Below are positions 9,625 to 20,723 of a stretch of DNA of 64,000 nucleotides, piece after piece (within the stretch, counting starts at the first letter, position 1; each line of letters begins with the position of its first letter). Below the pieces are notes generated by a model. That model had not been told where the DNA came from. It made no database searches and saw only the letters and a list, made by a program, of their open reading frames with translations. The DNA is from Sphagnum compactum (lineage: Eukaryota > Bryophyta > Sphagnopsida > Sphagnales): assembly GCA_965153455.1 (NCBI GenBank), contig OZ234499.1:3579577-3643576 (forward strand), in the 5' to 3' direction. The position numbers and the translations under genes were made by a program.

Positions 9625-10254
9625 TTAATTACCCACGCCCCACATGTGCAGGAGCCTCTGGAACATGTTGTCAGAATGTCTTTCTGTAGTCCGGATGATC
9701 AACTGTATTGTTGGAATTGGAATGCTCCCAGGCCGGACTGCTAAATCCACGAGATTATAGCTGTTCGGAATCGACTCGTCGGCGTCCTCGCGGGGTTCCT
9801 GCTCAGAATTATTGACGAGCTCATAGCTGTTCAGAATGGAATCGTCGTCTAGAATCTGCTCTCTGAACACTAGTCTCTGTCGGCTGGGACGAATGTGTTC
9901 CTTCTTCTGGATCTGTTTCTTGACGCTCAAGACCGTGTCTTCTCTCGTCACCTCCAACGTGAAGGAATCGCCCCTGACGTTCTGGATACGCACCTTGATC
10001 TTCTCTCGCATTCTGTTGCAATCCTCGCATATGCACACTCCGATTCTCTGTACTACCTGGATGTTTACGACGTCAACAGGACGTACGCCATATGATGCAA
10101 GTGTGTTCGCGTCCGCTAGCAGCTCCGTGTTTCCGTACTTGAGCTTCTGTTGATACACTGCAATTCCTGACCGGTTCAATAGCCTCTTCTTCAAGTCCAG
10201 CACCGTCTCTGTGTCGTGCACTAGCCTCCAATTCAGGGTTTTTCGCTTCACCAT
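9625..10254 (-). CDS. Protein with two ubiquitin-like domains (209 aa)
   Basis: Single open frame from ATG 10254..10252 to TAA 9627..9625. Residues about 2-69 form a first ubiquitin-like fold (TETVLDLKKRLLNRSGIAVY, QQKLKYGNTELLADANTLAS, YGV then VVNIQVV). Residues about 85-146 form a second (KIKVRIQNVRGDSFTLEV, TVLSVKKQIQKKEHI, RQRLVFREQILDDDSIL). CICEDC links them. After domain 2 the phrase SILNSYELV (139-147) recurs as SIPNSYNLV (161-169), visible also as a DNA duplication. There is no C-terminal di-glycine, so it is probably not conjugated like ubiquitin. It is more likely a binding or adaptor protein. Domain 1 begins with a very short first strand. An acceptor-like CTTACAG at about 10280 hints that the true start may lie in an upstream exon. 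The GC content is well above that of the flanks. Confidence 0.7.
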   Translation of the reverse strand: MVKRKTLNWRLVHDTETVLDLKKRLLNRSGIAVYQQKLKYGNTELLADANTLASYGVRPVDVVNIQVVQRIGVCICEDCNRMREKIKVRIQNVRGDSFTLEVTREDTVLSVKKQIQKKEHIRPSRQRLVFREQILDDDSILNSYELVNNSEQEPREDADESIPNSYNLVDLAVRPGSIPIPTIQLIIRTTERHSDNMFQRLLHMWGVGN

Positions 10255-11163
10255 CTCGACTGCGTGATGCCACCCAACTGTAAGGATAATTTATTGTACG
10301 TAGCAGCTGGTGCACAATTCTAGCCTTGAGCCAACAATACAACCTGCACAACAAAAGCAACAAACAAAGCACAAGCCAGGACTCCAGCTTCCTCACATAA
10401 AATCAACGCAAATTATCTGCTGTCAAAAAAAATTGGATGTGAAGCTCCAAGACCACCTTCTGAGGACGATCACAAAACAGATCCCTGGCACAAAAGTCCT
10501 GACAAAGACAGTAGTATATTAAACAATCCCAAAACCGATACGAAACTAGGTGATCAATTATGGGTAAGCACGATCAGAACCCCGATGCTTCGACGATCAC
10601 AATACCATCTCAAATCCAACACAACAGGTCCTGCATTTTGAGCGATCTAGAAAACACAAAACACAAATACCGTATCAGACACGGTCGAAATTAGAGAGCT
10701 CGGCGCACACAAAAACCCACCCAACGTGATATTATATTTCACGACAATACAAGAGGTCAACACAATTTCCTGTCGAGAAAGCAAGAAAGAAAGAAAGAAG
10801 ATATATAGATAGCCAGTGAGACGTGAATCGATGGAAAAGCCTGTCAGACTCACGAAATTCTCAGAAACAATCCAAATCGACCCAAAAAAGAAGAAAGAGA
10901 TATATAGAAGCCCCAAGTCCCCGACAGGACTAGAAATTGCACTGCAACAGATTCAGCAAGAGTACAAGAAGGTGGTCGTCCTCGTCGGCCTCATGATTCA
11001 TCATGACGATGGCTGCAGAAAGAGGAAACTCTTTTCGCGTTAGTGTGTTGCGCTGTTCAGAGATTCCGCGTACCAGCGGCCATCTACGACACACAGTAGA
11101 CACGATCTCTCGGTGAAAGTGTCGGGGATTCCCGGAATCTACATGGGATTCTGGGCTTGAGTG
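10255..11163. other. Leader region of the ubiquitin-like gene
   Basis: Minus-strand upstream region with CT-rich stretches (GAAA repeats on the plus strand at about 10786-10800). The open frames here (10396..10073 and 11304..10930) have no recognisable domain and do not join the ubiquitin-like frame in phase. A leader exon and intron are possible. Confidence 0.4.
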
Positions 11164-11169
11164 TATATA
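11164..11169 (-). promoter_or_regulatory. TATA-like box upstream of the ubiquitin-like gene
   Basis: Minus strand reads GAATCTATATACACTC. It would start transcription near 11135, giving a leader of almost 900 bases or an unseen leader intron. Motif evidence only. Confidence 0.3.
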
Positions 11170-11196
11170 GATTCCGCTGCTACCCGAAATGGAGTA

Positions 11197-11285
11197 GGCC
11201 GATTCCGCTTTAAACCAGGATTTAACAGGGCTGATTCTGCTTTGCAGAATTGGACAGGGCTGATTCCGCCACCAGGATTCGCAGA
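11197..11285. repeat. Three imperfect repeats of about 29-32 bp in the promoter
   Basis: The units begin GGCCGATTCCGCTTT, GGCTGATTCTGCTTT and GGCTGATTCCGCC, each followed by a CAGGATT/CAGAATT word. They lie just upstream of the TATA-like box, so they could act as repeated cis elements. No known factor site is recognised. Confidence 0.5.
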
Positions 11286-13821
11286 AAAGTTCGGTGATTG
11301 ACACACTTCGGTGGCCAAAATTGCAAAGTTTTTTTTTTGGCTAATTTTAGCGACCCGGTGTGGAAAAAGAAATGAAAGATTCCGAATGTAAAAAGGGTTT
11401 TCGTCTTCTTTTTTGTTTTTTTAGGGGAAAAAATGGACCCAAGTCATCACATAATATATCAGCGTTTTTTTTTATGGCGAATTTTCGCCACTTGGCGACA
11501 AAAAAAAAAGGGGCTGGTCAATCTAACAATGGAAATTTTGGGAATTTATTATATTTTAATTCGCCATATTTTGAGGAAAAAAGCCTAGAATTCGCCAGAT
11601 TTAGACAGTGTGTTACTATAGGTCGCCACAACTAGGCAGAATTCCCATAAACTTAAAGGAATGTGTTTATTATTTTTTTAAAACCATTATCTGCAGCAAA
11701 TTTCAGAATTAGAAAATCAAGTGCCGAAAATAAGATTTAAATTTTTAATTAATTATTTGACAGTTTATTGCCAAATCCAATAATGGGAGTATGGTATGCT
11801 AAACCTCCTTAGCACAACCTCCTTTTTTTTTTCCGAGAAAGATTTAAAAGGACATCAAGCTCATTTATTGAAGGCCATGACATCAATAGATGTCCATTGG
11901 ATGTCTTTCATCAAGAATTGTTTTGTAATTCATGAATTAACTTTATTCATGAAAGTTCAGGTTTTCCTACATAAAATTTCATCAACAAAACTTCATCCAA
12001 TCATTGAAAATTCACAAAGGATATTTTTATGAATGTTCATCGATCAGGTTTGGATGAATTTCAATCATATAAAATTTGAACGAATTACACTTCATGAATG
12101 AAATAAAATTGCAGATTGCATGTCTTTGATGAACTTTATTTCACCTTGAGATTTCATGAATTTTTATTAAATTTTATTCTAAGATTAACTTATTTCATCC
12201 AATTGGGATGGATTTCCATTTATTACAATACAAAGAAAATAGGGCATTTATTACAATTAAAGCCCGTAATTAGTTGTGGGGACCGACAACTGATTAAATT
12301 TTTTCTTTGATTGGCTCATCACAAAAGAAATTAATCAAGCTTTGAACTTTCCCAAAATATAGTGTAGTTTCTTCCTTGGGATTACTTATATAGTTTGCAA
12401 CAATAGAGCTTGGGGCAATGCGAAGCCAAAAATGTACCATTTGCATTGGTCATCTAAAATTCTAACAAACCTACCAACTCTTATATTACACATGCACACG
12501 TTAGACCAAAATGGGCAACATGGAGTTGGCAACTTGGTAATGGGGACTTGGCAATATTGATTAGGTTAATCTAGACTTTGAAATTTGGCAAAATGGGATT
12601 GGCAAAATAGGAAAAGTCACCTTGACAAAATAGCCAAATAGGGAAATACCAATGTGGAGTTTGTCAATTTGTCAATGCACTTGACAAAATGGTATTCCAT
12701 ATATGGGTATTATTCGGTGTTGTTTAATTATTTTGTTTTAAAGGTAACATGTGAATAGCCATAGCGCATATCCCTTAAGTTTGAAACAAGAATAGGTACA
12801 TGTATTTTTAAAAATTCAATCGATGAAAGAAGCTTCTTACGAATTCAATTTTCTTTTCTTCCTTTGGCAATTATGAATAGGGCAAAAATTCATTTTTTGA
12901 GACTTGAAGGTCTAAGGATGGATATGTACAAAGGCTATGCATGCTAACTTTCCAATTGTGGTTGCTTGCGAATATTTTCGCTAAAGTACAAACTTGTCTA
13001 CAAGAACAAAAGTAACACAAAGAGAATATAAAACAAAGTAACTTGCAACATATTTGAACCATAATTCTTTGTAGAACTTTGCCCACTTGCAAAGCAAGTT
13101 TAAAATCCAAACCACACCCCCACCCAATTAATCACCATCAACCAAACAAATGTTCAAGAATGTTAACTTCTATCAAATCACAATTATCCCCCTCCCCCTT
13201 CCCCTTGAATTTTGTTTAAGTATGCTTTCAAGTGTGAATATAGCTTGCAATTCGAGTGTGGGAGACATTGGGCCAATTTTTCATCACAATGATAACTCAA
13301 TCCATGTTTTTCACTTTTATAAGTGGTAATATCTTAAAAGTTGTCAACCCCCTAGGAAGATTGAACACCGCTTTAGTTTCTACGTGTGAACCAAAGATTT
13401 GACAAGGAAAACCCACAATTCATTAGAAGGAATTTCTTTTGAAACAAAAAAATTACAACAAATAGAGATTTTTCAACTTTTTTACAATTTTGATTTTATT
13501 ATTTTCCAAAAATTTCAACTAAACACAAATGTTAAGTACAATGGTAAGTTGAACATTATTTTGAGTTATTATATCAATTATATTATGATTTTGTATAATC
13601 AATCATTTGACTTTGTGTTGGTATTATCATATGACATGACATGTTTCATTTTTCACATCACACATTTACAATGATGTGGCATAGTTTTAGTCAAATGTTC
13701 AACTATGTTCGTATATTTGTTCCAATACATACTAACCATCACTTTTAACTTTCTTACAACATTTTGTTTTAATTTAGATAATTTGTAGTTTAGTAGGTGG
13801 CCACAATAAATAGGCATGCAA

Positions 13822-13920
13822 GCTACCTATTAGGGCTACCTAGGTAACTAGCCCTAATAAGTAACTACATATGCTACCTATTATAATTACCTAGGTAATT
13901 AGCCCTAGGGTAGTTGCAAG
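13822..13920. repeat. Tandem pair of palindromic units of about 51 bp
   Basis: Two head-to-tail units start GCTACCTATTA. Unit 1 contains an 11-bp perfect inverted repeat (13828..13838 against 13849..13859). Its loop carries the palindrome CCTAGG. Unit 2 contains the perfect 16-base palindrome AATTACCTAGGTAATT at 13885..13900. Confidence 0.75.
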
Positions 13921-14558
13921 ATAAGGTGGTTCAATTTTTATGTCACATTCCAATTTTTTTGTTGAGTGTAGTGTATTGACATGCTTATGATGAAATGAAA
14001 AAATCATCAATATGCCAAGTAACAATTGGTTTAAGGTTGTTAACTTGAATAAAAAGACATCCAAATTAATAAATTGCGATAAATGTGCACCAAAAAATAA
14101 TAATGAACTTTCAAAATTAAAAAAATATGGATCAGTTTTGTCTATATTTTCATATAAATGGGTGATTCATTATCATTTCTTTTCCAAACTTCTTATAAGG
14201 ACTTATTATATGGTGTATTATAAAAATAACTACATAGTTTTTTTCTAATTATAAAATTTTAAGGAGATTTGAGTTATGGACTTTTTGAAGGATCCTTATG
14301 GACCATATTTTCAAAAGTCTTTAAAATTTTCATTTCTCAAGTGACTTGATTAAAATACTTTAAAATAGTATGTTATAAATAGTTATAATTGGGTCCCTGC
14401 ATAAGTGGACTTAAAACATAGTTTTGTATGAATTCCAAATTGCAATCACATATTTAGATGATATCACCCATAGATCACCTGGGACCTTCAAAATAAAATT
14501 AGAAGCTAGACTTAAGGGTGCACAATACATTCTAATGTGTTTGTTGCAAGATAAATGC

Positions 14559-14944
14559 ATTTTAGGCTTTAATGTTGTCAAACTCTTGCTAAAATTTCTT
14601 TCTTGCCAATCTCTTGCATTGCCTTGCCATAAGGTCAAATTGTGATAAAAGGGGCCAATGGTGATGTCTTGAATAATGTTGTGACAATTTTTTTACATTA
14701 TAAACATTGTGCTTAAACAATGTTTAGATAAAGGTGCATTTAGGAAAGACATTAAGTATTGTACATTCTTATTTTTTTGCTACAAATTAATCACATTCTA
14801 AGGTTTAGTATTGTTAAACTTTTGTTCAAACTTCTTTCTTGTCAATGTCTTACATTGCCTTGCCATAAAGTCAAATCGTGGTAAAAGGAACCAAGGGTGA
14901 TATTTTAAATCACATTGTGTAATTTTTTACATTATAAACATTAT
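14559..14944. repeat. Diverged tandem duplication, period about 240 bp
   Basis: 14559-14712 and 14797-14944 share ordered words (TTTCTTTCTTG, TTGCCTTGCCATAA, GTCAAAT, TTTTTTACATTATAAACATT). A third, weaker relative may lie at about 15240-15360 (GTCTCTTGCATTGC). No coding content. Confidence 0.6.
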
Positions 14945-16290
14945 TTTCATATAATGTTTAGAATTATTTTTTACATTGTTTCACTATGATTTCTATGTTT
15001 ATTAAACATTGGTTTTAAGCTTTAAAATTTAATGAAATGTATTTTATATATTTTGGATTACTTTCAAACTTATCTTGATGGTAGATTAATGTATTAAAAA
15101 GGTGGGCATACAAATACAACACACAATTTCCAACATTAACTTAGTTTTTGAAACTTGCAAACATTTCAAGTAACCACTAGTTATAATAACAAATTTGACT
15201 TTTGTTATCACAATTTGACTTAATAGTGTTGCCAAAATTTTGTTCATGTTTCATTATTGTTGGTCTCTTGCATTGCTTCCTTGTATCTAGTGACTTTCTA
15301 ATGCCATTGTGTAGATATCTATTGTCCAATTTCCTTACATTGTTCCAGTGTCCATAATTTCCTAATGATTCACTCTAAACAATGTTGTTTTTAATGAGTA
15401 ATTGTCGAAACGAAAAAAGGTGTTTTCTGATGATAAAAGGTGATCCTTCAAGAAGGGTGAGGTTTGTAAAATGGCAACATCTTTGTCATGTTTGACAAAG
15501 AAAAGAACAAAGAGTTACATTACAAAAATGAAGGTCATTGCTGTTAAAAACAAAAGAAGTTGACAATACTTCATGTTAAATAAAGAAGTCAAAAGGATTG
15601 CACAAATCATTTGCTCAACAATTTTTTCTCAATTTTTTTTGTTTTTTGGGCCTTTTGCTAAAGAAAGACTGGTGCAAAAAATGTCATCGAACCCCATTGT
15701 TGCTTCTTATATTCCTTCAAGTTTCCAAACCAAGCTTTTGTTGAACTAGATGTTTATTATTCTTCAATATAAATGAATTTTCTTTGTTATTTTGACACAC
15801 ATTGTTTAACCTTTGGTACATGGGTGTTGTTATTGCAACAAGTATAATTATTTGTGAAATATCAATCCATGTATATATATTTATACCATAAAAAAACAAT
15901 GTTTATTTCTACCATTCAAACATACCTAAGAACATACCCCATATGTCTATTGGAAGTTGATACCTATTTCTCTTCCCCAAGGACCAACTTTCCTCATTCA
16001 TCATTCCTTTTGAAATCCTACCTACACATTACCATATCCCCCTTAAACCCACCTACACACCTACTTTCTCCCCTTTTGGTCTACAAACCTATTTATTTGT
16101 GGCACACTTTCAATCATTGTATCTCCTTGATAATTGTCCTACAATCACCATCTCCCTGTTTTCCAACTTAAACCCTCCCCTTTTCAACTTCATCACACCA
16201 AAACCTAAAATAATTTTGTATGAGGCTATGTAATATCAAGACCCTAGAAAACACAAATGACATAAAACTAAAATTCCATACATAAATTTT

Positions 16291-16309
16291 GGGGGGGGGG
16301 GGGGGGGGG
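16291..16309. repeat. Homopolymer run of 19 G
   Basis: Uninterrupted G tract in AT-rich DNA. Long G runs can form quadruplexes and are also a frequent place for sequencing or assembly length errors. Confidence 0.95.
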
Positions 16310-16504
16310 TGTTCCAAATTGATGAAATCATTGTCAACAAGGTTTCTAAAAAAATTTCATGTAGCCAAACTTGATGGGGTTGTACCACCAAGATGACTTA
16401 ACAAAATAAGATTTGTAAATGAAATTAATTACGACCTATGAATAAAAGAATGAATATTTCCATCTTTCCCCTTGTAATGAGGAATATCTTATTTGCTTCC
16501 CATA

Positions 16505-16542
16505 TATGTGTGTGTGTGTGTGAAAGACAGAGAGAGAGAGAA
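16505..16542. repeat. (TG)n followed by (AG)n microsatellite
   Basis: A TATGTGTG run passes into GAAAGACAGAGAGAG. Simple repeat with no gene context. Confidence 0.85.
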
Positions 16543-19500
16543 ATAAGCAATAAAATTTATGGATATTTGTTAAGGGTGAAATTGCGGCCCTTGATCATTA
16601 CCATCCTTTAGGAGGTAAGATCAAGAGAACAAGGTCAATACCTTATTACACAACGAAAGGGAATTGTTCTCATTAACTTATATTACTATAATTACTCAAG
16701 TAATAAATAAAAAATCATATAAAACGGAATAAGGGAAGTAAGGGTCTACTATCCAAAAATAGACTTACCCTTTTCTATGTGGACTAATCCAAGGGGTAAG
16801 GGGAAGAAAGTAAAGAAGTGCAACATGAAACATAATCAGAACCCAAGACTAGCTATTCTCCCTAACTTTGTAATACCCCCAATAGCCCTAGATGTTGCCT
16901 AATGGTGTTGCAGACCTTCAACCACTACTGTCCCTCTTCTCCCATGCCTATATAGGTCATTGGTTAACTCTGCATGCTTCCTACAGCACCTTGGGAGGTC
17001 CCCCTCGTGCCTTTCTACTATTTATCGCCAACTACTTTATCCTTTAGCCCATGCCTATCGCTTACACCAAGACCTTTCAATCTACATGTGGCTACTTTGT
17101 TGGTTTTTATTCCTTGCTTTACATCATCCAAGATTGGCTATTACCTTTTTATGGCAGCTAATTTAGTATTCCAAGGGTTATGCCTCATTACTCTCTGTCT
17201 AGACAACATGTAAAAATATTAGCTCATTCAAAAACATTCTACTTGTACAATATCAACCACTCTACCTTCCACATTTTTTAATAGAATATAAATGCAACAC
17301 AAAATACTCAAGTCCTTCAACCTTCTTACATTAAAATCACACACCCAAGTACATACATCTTTTCCATCCTCTTCCCATTCTACCAAAAGTTTCAATTGAA
17401 TATGCAACCCCCCCAACACCTCTTTTAAACCCTCTTCTTCATACATCACACAAAGCCCACATTGACCTCAAGAAAATAGGGCCCTTAAATCCTTATGTCC
17501 TCCTAAAAATCTTCTAGATGATTGGGTGGATTACCCCCCAACCACTCACTAACCCGAGTTACTTAATCCCACTAGCATCACCCCTTGAGTATGGGACAAT
17601 AAGTCTACCACTAGTAACTATTGGTTATTAAAAGGCATATGGAACTAACTAGCTTAGAGATTTTTACACTTCAACAATCTTACATTTAAGAATTTTTTTG
17701 ACTAGGGACTTATTTTGGACTCATGTATATGGGTTAGTTTACTACTTTGGGTTAAACATAAATAAAGATCAACTAATTGACCTCACTTGGGACAAAAACA
17801 TTCAATTTAAAGTAAGAAATGCCAAATGATATAGAGTAATTCAAATCCATGGAAAGGATGAATGTTGTAAAAAATAAATAAGTGGCATAATACTGTTGGC
17901 CTAACATTTATGAATGATAAAATTTATTGTTTTCAAGTGAAAGGGTGGATGATTCATCCATTCTCCTTTCAAGTATATATCTAGGGGGTAGTTAGTGGAA
18001 GTTTGGGTTCATTTCCATTTTTATAATATCACATTGCTAATTTATTGTTAAGCCTTGTGATAGGACTTTTATGTGTAACAAACCTATGATACAATAAACC
18101 AAATGTTGTTCAAATTGCGAAACATTCACAAGAGAAAACTTATGTGTTTTTTTGTTAGTGATCCCCATAAGGTGAGATCTTTTGGCATTTATAATGAGTT
18201 CCCCATTAGGTGTAGCCCACATCAAAACAAAACTTTATGTGCATGGGTGATCCTTGTCCAAAACGTGTAAGTTTCATGAATCTATTATGCTTGTTTTGTG
18301 CATGGTGTGTGCATGTGTTATTTGGGACTTTACTTCATTTAATTTGCCTTTGTGTTAAAATGGATTAATATGAAGATGTGTCCATAGTCTTCCAAAATGC
18401 GTAGGCCATTGCAATTCTTCAACATGTTGCCTTGATTGGGAGGCATTCCTCATCTCTTCCACACATCGCAACCAATGCACCTCTGTCACTAACTAATTTG
18501 TGGCAAACAACGCCTTTTTAGTTTACAATCTTCTATTTTATTAGTATTAATGGTGCCTTGATTGTTGTGTTCTTTCACGACGTGTTCTCATGCTTTTATT
18601 TGCCTTCTCCTTCTTGTGGATGGGTTCCCCCCATCCCTACCTTTTGTATAAATAAGGTTTTTCTTCTTGTTAACCTTCTTACATGTTGAGGTGATGAGGT
18701 TCTAGATTCAGGCATGTTAGCATAGAAAATATTGGATATATACATAGTTGTTCAATACATCTGTTTCCAGGCAATAGTTGGATTACTTGAGATTTTGGTA
18801 TGGCAGCTTGAATGAGGCCTTTGGAAAAGACTTGAAGCTTGGCATCCATGAGAATTCCCAAAATTGTGCCAAGCTTGCTGGTATTATCTTGCAATCTATT
18901 TCAACTCTGTGCTAGTCTCCATTTGTTGTTCACATTCCCACCAGAAATGTTCATGCTATGTCATTTTTATGTGGTTTCCTGATTGCATGTTCTTGTTTCC
19001 TCTGCAGATTTGCTGAGGTACGACAACCTACCAAGTCAGGAGAGGTGCAAATTAGCATAGGAGCACAAAGCACAAAGTGACAAACTCAAAATCCCAAATG
19101 AACATGCAGTCAAAGTTTGCATTTCCTCCAAGTTCCTTTGCAATTAATTAGACTGAGGTATGAATCCTCAATTCTGGGGGAATCCTCAAGTCCTTTGCTT
19201 TCAGGGTAGGATTGGGTGAACAAAAATTCAAGCAAAACCATTACTGCTATCAATGTCACAACAGAGAAATGATGCAACCACTAGACCAAAGAAAAGATCA
19301 TTTCATTCCTGACTCTCCTCTGTTCTCACTGAAAGAATCCAACATAGCTGTAGTAGGAAGACCATGAGTGCAGTCATAACCTTAGGAGAGACAATCACAA
19401 AGTATCAGACCATCATTATCATCACAACAAAGAAGTGATAGAGCTGCCATGACTACTACCACACAAACCACACTGTGTGCTTCAAAATTTACTGCCACAA

Positions 19501-20194
19501 GTTCTTCAGTCAGCTGACATCCAAGCTCCATGTCAAATACAATCATACATCCTGGTTCATAAGCTTTGAAAGACAAGCACAAGATTTACAGACTTCATTG
19601 ACTGCCAAGAGCAGATAATAAAACACATGGCAAACTCATGCCCATTGCTGCAAGATTGGGCATTTTACTTTCTGCAAATTCAAGCAGCCATATTTCTGAA
19701 AAAATTCAAGCGAGCAACTGCTCATACTCTCTGATTTCGCAGCAGACTTTCAGTACTACAACAGAAGTCTACCTACACTATTTCTAACATGAAGCTCATT
19801 GAATTCTGTAACATATCTTTCATGATCCATGATACCATCTAGGACTATAGAAATTACATCATCAACAAACTGGGATACAGGCTTTAGGGTCTTACCTCAA
19901 ACTTTGATAGAAGGAATCAGAAAACAATAATGTCCTACAAGAGAGCCTTTACACATCTTGCATAAAATGAATCCTGCACACAACAACCGCAACTCTCTCA
20001 ATTCCCACTTGTTCTGCTAGTGAATGAAAAGCTTAGATATGTACAGAAGTTTCATTGTTGCTGAGTGAGATTGATACTGTGCTTGGGACCGGGATGCAGC
20101 GTACCTTATCCTGCAAGGATGGAAGACTTACAGCACCAAAACTCAAGTACTGGTCTGAACCCTAGGCGACCTTTTTGCATGGTATGAGACAAAC

Positions 20195-20218
20195 GTCCTG
20201 CACGTGCATGTGCAGGAC
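20195..20218. promoter_or_regulatory. Perfect 9-bp-arm hairpin containing a G-box
   Basis: GTCCTGCAC (20195..20203) and GTGCAGGAC (20210..20218) are exact inverse copies around the loop GTGCAT. The left arm-loop junction makes CACGTG at 20201..20206, the core G-box bound by plant bZIP and bHLH factors. It lies about 500 bases upstream of the reductase start codon, in a locally GC-richer block (about 20140-20400). Regulatory role is inferred from motif and position only. Confidence 0.45.
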
Positions 20219-20723
20219 ATCACTTGGAGATCGGAAAACTGCGATGGGCGACTGCCCAAATGCTTAGGGTTTAGGGGATTGCTGACAGAGATGACAAGCG
20301 TGCTGGCTGCTAGCGGGCTGCCTGGATGGGTCCCCCTTGCTACTGACACCCCCATCGAGTTCGTAGAGCGGTGCAGACCGTCCTGTGCTGAAGCGGTTCT
20401 TGCCTAAAACAGTTGTGGAAATAGATATGCGTGCAAAAGTTGGGCGACTTGTCCGCTTATCACAAGAGTAGCATCGTCAGCAACCACATCCTGATGATCC
20501 ATTCTTGAACAATCTCATCAAACAGAAAATACATAGACTTTTTGTATTTTCTCAATCCAAGCTTTGGTTGGGTTGGGATGCGATTTGTCAGGAATTTTTT
20601 TGCGAAACAATACTGGGTTGGGTTGTTGCAGAGACTGGGTTTACATCGAGATTCTTCTGGTTGGAAGTGAGGAGAAAGAGTGTGTGTTTGAGAGAGACTG
20701 TGAAGAATAGAAGGAGAAGAAAA

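Larger units (their letters stand above)
11346..20190. other. Long AT-rich spacer, no gene seen
   Basis: Almost 9 kb without a supportable gene. At about 12480-12690 there is a degenerate TTGGCAA-rich block. Local palindromes (13.8 kb), a tandem duplication (14.6-14.9 kb), a 19-G tract (16.29 kb) and GT/GA microsatellites (16.5 kb) are listed separately. Open frames of 60-105 codons occur but show no domains or splice context. Confidence 0.5.

Noticed and set aside
10073-10396. Upstream exon for the ubiquitin-like gene starting MRKLESW
   Set aside because: A possible 65-bp intron would join it in the wrong frame relative to the ubiquitin-like domains.
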